From Rhizophagus clarus (taxonomy: Eukaryota; Glomeromycota; Glomeromycetes; Glomerales; Glomeraceae), in assembly GCA_015698045.1 (NCBI GenBank), contig BLAL01000043.1:992001-1056000 (forward strand): 64,000 nt of DNA. The letters are read 5' to 3'. The notes beneath the pieces were generated by a model. The model ran no database searches and was not told where the DNA came from. It saw nothing but the letters and a program-made list of their open reading frames with translations. Both the position numbers and the translations under genes were made by a program. The first letter of the stretch is position 1, and each line of letters begins with the position of its first letter. Below are positions 60,101-64,000 of the stretch, piece by piece.

Positions 60101-63100
60101 GTTATTTTTATAATTTACGTAACATTTAAATGTAGCTTAATTAAATAAATTTTTTATTAAAAAATTTATATAATAATATAGGATGTAAGTTAATTATTTT
60201 ATTCTATTATTATATATTATATATAATGTATTAATCAAATTCTTTATTTAAATAATTTATTTTAGATGGTAAGTAAAAACAAGTTATTTGTTTAATTCAA
60301 TTATTATATTGTATATTTATATAGTTTTTAATATAATTAAACTAATTAAATCCTTTTTTAAAAATTATTTGGTAATTTATTTCAGTTGGTAAATCATTTA
60401 TTTAATTCCATTATTACGTATTTTTATAACATTTACATGAATTTGAACTAACCGGCTAAATTCTTTAATTAAAAATTATTAATAATATAGGATGTAAGTT
60501 ATTTATTTAGTAATTTTACATGCACAAATAATTTAAACTAATAACAATTCTTTATTTAAAAATTAATTGTACTTTATTGCAGTTGGTAAGTTATAAGTTA
60601 TTTATTTAACTCTATTATTGCATATTTATATTAATATCTACAAATAATTTAAACTAACTAAATTCTTTATTTAAAATATTATTTGACAATATATTTTAGT
60701 TGGTAAATTATAAGTTATTTATTTAATTATTATGTGTTTCTATAATATTCACATAATTTAAATTAACTATATTTCTTTATTTTAAAAATTATTAATAATT
60801 TAGAGAGTATGTTATTTATTTAGTTCTATTATCATATATTTATAATATTTACATATAATTTAAACTAACTCACTTTTTATTTGATATATAGGGTGTAAGT
60901 TATTTTTTTAATTTTATTATAACATATTTATATAATTTTTCATATAATTAAATGGTTAACTAAATCTTTAATAAAAAAATTAATTGATGATTTATTAGGT
61001 AATAAGTTATAAGTTATTTAGTTATTTTATTATTACGTAATATTTACATATAACTTAAATTAACTAAATTCTTTATTTAAAATTCATTTGGTAATTTATT
61101 TTAGATGGTAGGTTTTAAGTTACTTATTTAATCCTATTATTACATATTTATATAACATTTATATACAAATTTAAACTACTAACTTCATTTAAAATATTGT
61201 TTATTAATATAGGAAGTAAGTTATTTATTCAATTTGATTTATATTTCATAATTAAGCTAACTAAATTTTTATTTAAAAATATTTGATAACATAGAGAGTA
61301 AGTTATTTTGTATTAAAAACTTTTATTATACATTTATATAGTATTTACATATACTTTATTCACTAAATTTTTTTTTAATAATATAGGATGTAAGCAATTC
61401 CATTATTGCATATTTAATAACCTTTATGTATAATTTAAACTAACTAAATTCTTATCTAAAAAATTATAATTAATTTAGTTTGTAAGACATATTTTATTAT
61501 TTCATATTTAAAATATTTACATATAATTTAAACTAATTAAATTCTTTATTTAAAAAAATTATTTGATTATTTTTTAGACAGTAAGTTATAATCAATTTTA
61601 TTATTACATATTCATACAATATTTACATTTAATTTAAACTAATTTTTATTAAAAATTATTTAATAATAGAGTGTAAGTTATTTATTTGATTCTATTACTA
61701 TTACATATGTACTATTTATAATATTTACATAAATTTATTATTTTAATAATATAGGGAGTAAGTCATTTATTATTTAATCCTGTAATTGTATATTTTATAA
61801 TATATGTTTGCATATAAAAAATTAATTAAATTTTCATTAAAAATTACTTAATAATGTAGAGAGTAAGTTATTTATCTAATTCTATTATTATATATTATAT
61901 AATGTTTATCTATCATATAAACTAACTATTGTTTAAAAAATTATTTAATAATACAATAGGAAGTAAGTTATTTATTTAATTCTTTTATTACAGTCATATT
62001 TATAGTATTTACACGTAATTTAAGCTAATTTAAATTCTTTATTTAATAAATTATTATACAATATAGAGTGTGAGTTATATGTTTTATATTTTTTTTTATT
62101 ATTACATACTTATACAATTAACTAAATTTTTTATTTAAAAATTGTTTAATAATAATATAGGGAGTAAGTTTTTCATTTAATATTATTATTTATTTATATA
62201 ACATTTTGCATACAATTTAGACTAAATAAATTCTTTATTTAATAAATTATTTAACAATATAGGAAGTGAGTTTTTTATTTATATTTAATATTTTCCGTAA
62301 CATTTATACATAATTGAACTAACTAAATTTTTTATTTTAAAAAATTATTTGGTAATTTATTTTAGATAGTAAGTTATAAGTTTAAATTTTATTTATTATT
62401 ATATATTAATAATATTTAAGCTAACCAAATTTTTTGTTTAATAAATTGTTTGTTAATTTATTTTAGATGGTAAATTATGTTATTATTATTAAACATTTAT
62501 ATAAATATTTATATATTTTTTAAACTAATTTTATTTAAAAATTATTTGATTATTTGTTTAAGTTGGTAAGTTATTTGTTTAATTCTATTAATTTATGTGT
62601 TTATGTAATATTCATAATATTCATATATACTGTAATTTAAACTAACTAAATTCTTTAATTTTAGCTGGTAAATTATATTCATCTAATTCTATTAATTACA
62701 TATTCGTATAATAATTACATATAATGCAAACTAAAGTTCTTTATTCAAAAAATCATTTATTAATATAGAAAGTAAGTTATTTATTTAATTATATTATCAC
62801 ATGTTTATAGCATTTACATAATGACTAACTCAATTCATTATTTAAAAAAATATCTAATAATGTAGAGAGTAAGTTATTTATTTAATCTTATTATTACATA
62901 TTTATAATATTTACATACAACTTAAACCAATTAAATTCTTTATTAAAAATTTCTTTAATAATATGGAGATAGGATGTAAGTCGTTAAATGAATACTATTA
63001 TTGTCGTACATATTTAAAAAATTATTTATTAATATAGGGGGTAAGTTATTCATTAATTCTATTATTGCACAATATTTGCTTATAATTAAACTAACTAAAT

Positions 63101-63571
63101 TCTTTATTTAAATAATATAGCGAGTAAGTTATTTATTTAATTCTATTATTACATATTTATAATATTTTCATATAATTTGACTAACTGAATAATTAAAAAT
63201 TATTTAATGATATATAAAATGTAAGTTATTTATTTAATTCTATTATAGTATATTTATATACGATTTATTCTGACTAAACTCTTTATTTAAAATTATTTTG
63301 TTATATACTTTAGATTCTTGTAGGTTATTATTTATTGTAATATTTGTTTATAGTTTAGTTAATCTAATTCAGACTCTATTTAAAAAATATTATTAATGCT
63401 ATTTGATGCTTTAGTTGGTAAGTTATAAATAAACCATATTATAAATATATTCATACAAAAACTAAATTTATATCTATTAAATTTCTAATTAAATTTTAGA
63501 GTAAGTCATATTATTACTTATTTAATTTTAAATTTTAATATAAATTTTAACGTGGTTTCAATTATTTTTAG
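57149..63571 (+). repeat. Tandem array of about 64 intron-like units separated by 3-nt spacers
   Basis: Units of 63-144 bases (mean about 100) start with a donor (mostly GTAAGTTAT), carry AAACTAACTAAATTCTTT (branch-point-like CTAAC) and end with an acceptor (ATTTATTTTAG or AATAATATAG). Between acceptor and next donor there are exactly three bases in almost every case: CTC 57258, TTA 57384, ATG 57480, ATT 57565, GGT 57668, TCG 57758, AAC 57843, ATA 57946, ATG 58055, ATG 58154, GGA 58256 and so on to TTG 63415. Exceptions: six bases at 63314, one base at 63500, a lost donor at 58403, non-GT donors at 59095 and 61002, and a lost acceptor near 63217. The flanking splice words are conserved while the triplets vary. 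Two alternating unit types are visible, one with WTG-like triplets and one with GGN/AGA/GAT. Confidence 0.9.
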
Positions 63572-64000
63572 ATTTGGAAAGAGCGAAAATGCAGTTTTAG
63601 ATAGATTTATTTCTGAAAAAAAATTAAAATGGATTCCTTATGATCAATTTAAAAATGTTGAATTCCTTGATAAAGGAGGATTTGTTACTATATATAAAGC
63701 TATTTGGTTAAAAAGTAATAATGAAGAAAAAGAAGTAGCTCTAAAATGCCTCAATAATTTAAATGATAAATTAGATGAATTTTTAAATGAAGTATAATAT
63801 TATATTATATATATTTTTTTCTTTTTATTTTTATTATAAATCAATTTATACTAATATATCCAATTTTAATTTTTTTATAGTGGAATTGTCATGAAAAATG
63901 TTTGAGCTCAATTAGAATTGTTGATTTGCATGGGTTTACAAAAAATCCGGATACTTTGAATTATATGGTAATAATGGATTATGCAAATAAGGGTAATTTG
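63572..64000 (+). CDS. Protein kinase domain, N-terminal part (runs off the window)
   Basis: Exon 63572-63789 begins after an ATTTTTAG acceptor in phase 2 and reads FGKSENAVLDRFI, WIPYDQFKNVEFLDKGGF (glycine loop), TIYKAIW and EVALKCLN with the ATP-binding lysine. The donor is GTATAATA at 63790. Exon 63882-64000 continues in phase 0 with LSSIRIVDLHGFTKNPD and VIMDYANKGNL, then leaves the window. The order (xSGN/xSEN, xIDxFI, WIPYxQF, GGF loop, VALK) is that of the expanded Rhizophagus kinase family and resembles the gene at 8.1-10 kb. The N-terminal segment is apparently encoded by the microexon array just upstream. The lysine and glycine loop are intact; the catalytic loop lies outside the window. 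Confidence 0.88.

Noticed and set aside
57149..63571. CRISPR array or centromeric satellite
   Set aside because: Periodicity is irregular (63-144 bases), there are no spacers of constant length, the host is eukaryotic, and conservation is concentrated at splice words rather than along the unit.
57149..63571. Single very long intron filled with unrelated AT-rich satellite
   Set aside because: Not excluded, but the constant 3-nt gap, retained frame and phase, and the paralogous CTC unit at 34.7 kb make this the weaker reading; RNA data needed.

Overview
The window looks like nuclear DNA of an arbuscular mycorrhizal fungus, most likely Rhizophagus irregularis or a close relative (Glomeromycotina). 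This is inferred from very AT-rich sequence, genes cut by many short introns (GTAAGT ... YAG), lineage-typical expanded families (kinases with a short zinc-ribbon N-terminus, Sel1-repeat proteins, F-box proteins, bromodomain/PD-(D/E)XK proteins) and abundant short non-autonomous transposons. No prokaryotic features, rRNA, tRNA or CRISPR array were recognised.

Layout: 0.4-1.3 kb, a short LINE-like insertion with target-site duplication. 2.6-4.6 kb (-), an intact 11-exon M20-family amidohydrolase. 6.2-6.7 kb, a hairpin-bearing minisatellite. 8.1-10.0 kb (+), a six-exon protein kinase with a frameshift in its glycine loop. 12.3-14.9 kb, 28.4-31.3 kb and 36.9-40 kb, three copies of a segment carrying a five-exon SAM-dependent methyltransferase; the first is inverted relative to the other two, and a fourth, 5'-truncated copy lies at 52.4-53.2 kb. 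16-18.5, 35.9 and 40.4 kb, hAT-type miniature elements with perfect 8-bp target duplications. 21.1-23.5 kb (+), a bromodomain plus PD-(D/E)XK gene split by a fold-back insertion. 24-25.8 kb, degenerate short repeats. 43.1-46.4 kb (-), a pseudokinase fused to about 11 Sel1 repeats. 47.6-49.1 kb, broken zinc-knuckle remnants around a miniature element. 49.7-51.4 kb (-), an F-box protein. 56.9-64 kb (+), a kinase gene that runs off the window.

The most striking object is the 6.4 kb in front of that last kinase domain. It is a tandem array of about 64 intron-sized units (about 100 bp each). Every unit begins with a 5' splice site and ends with a 3' splice site, and consecutive units are separated almost always by exactly three bases. 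If every unit is removed as an intron, the leftover triplets join into one open reading frame that connects an upstream ATG exon, in the correct phase, to the kinase domain. I read this as a candidate gene whose N-terminus is encoded by dozens of 3-nt microexons, or a recursively spliced intron array. Shorter relatives of the array lie at 34.6 and 19.6 kb. RNA evidence would decide.

Functionally the window is a typical accessory region of this genome type: signalling-family genes and a small methyltransferase family, amplified by segmental duplication and eroded by transposons, with one housekeeping-type metabolic gene (the amidohydrolase).
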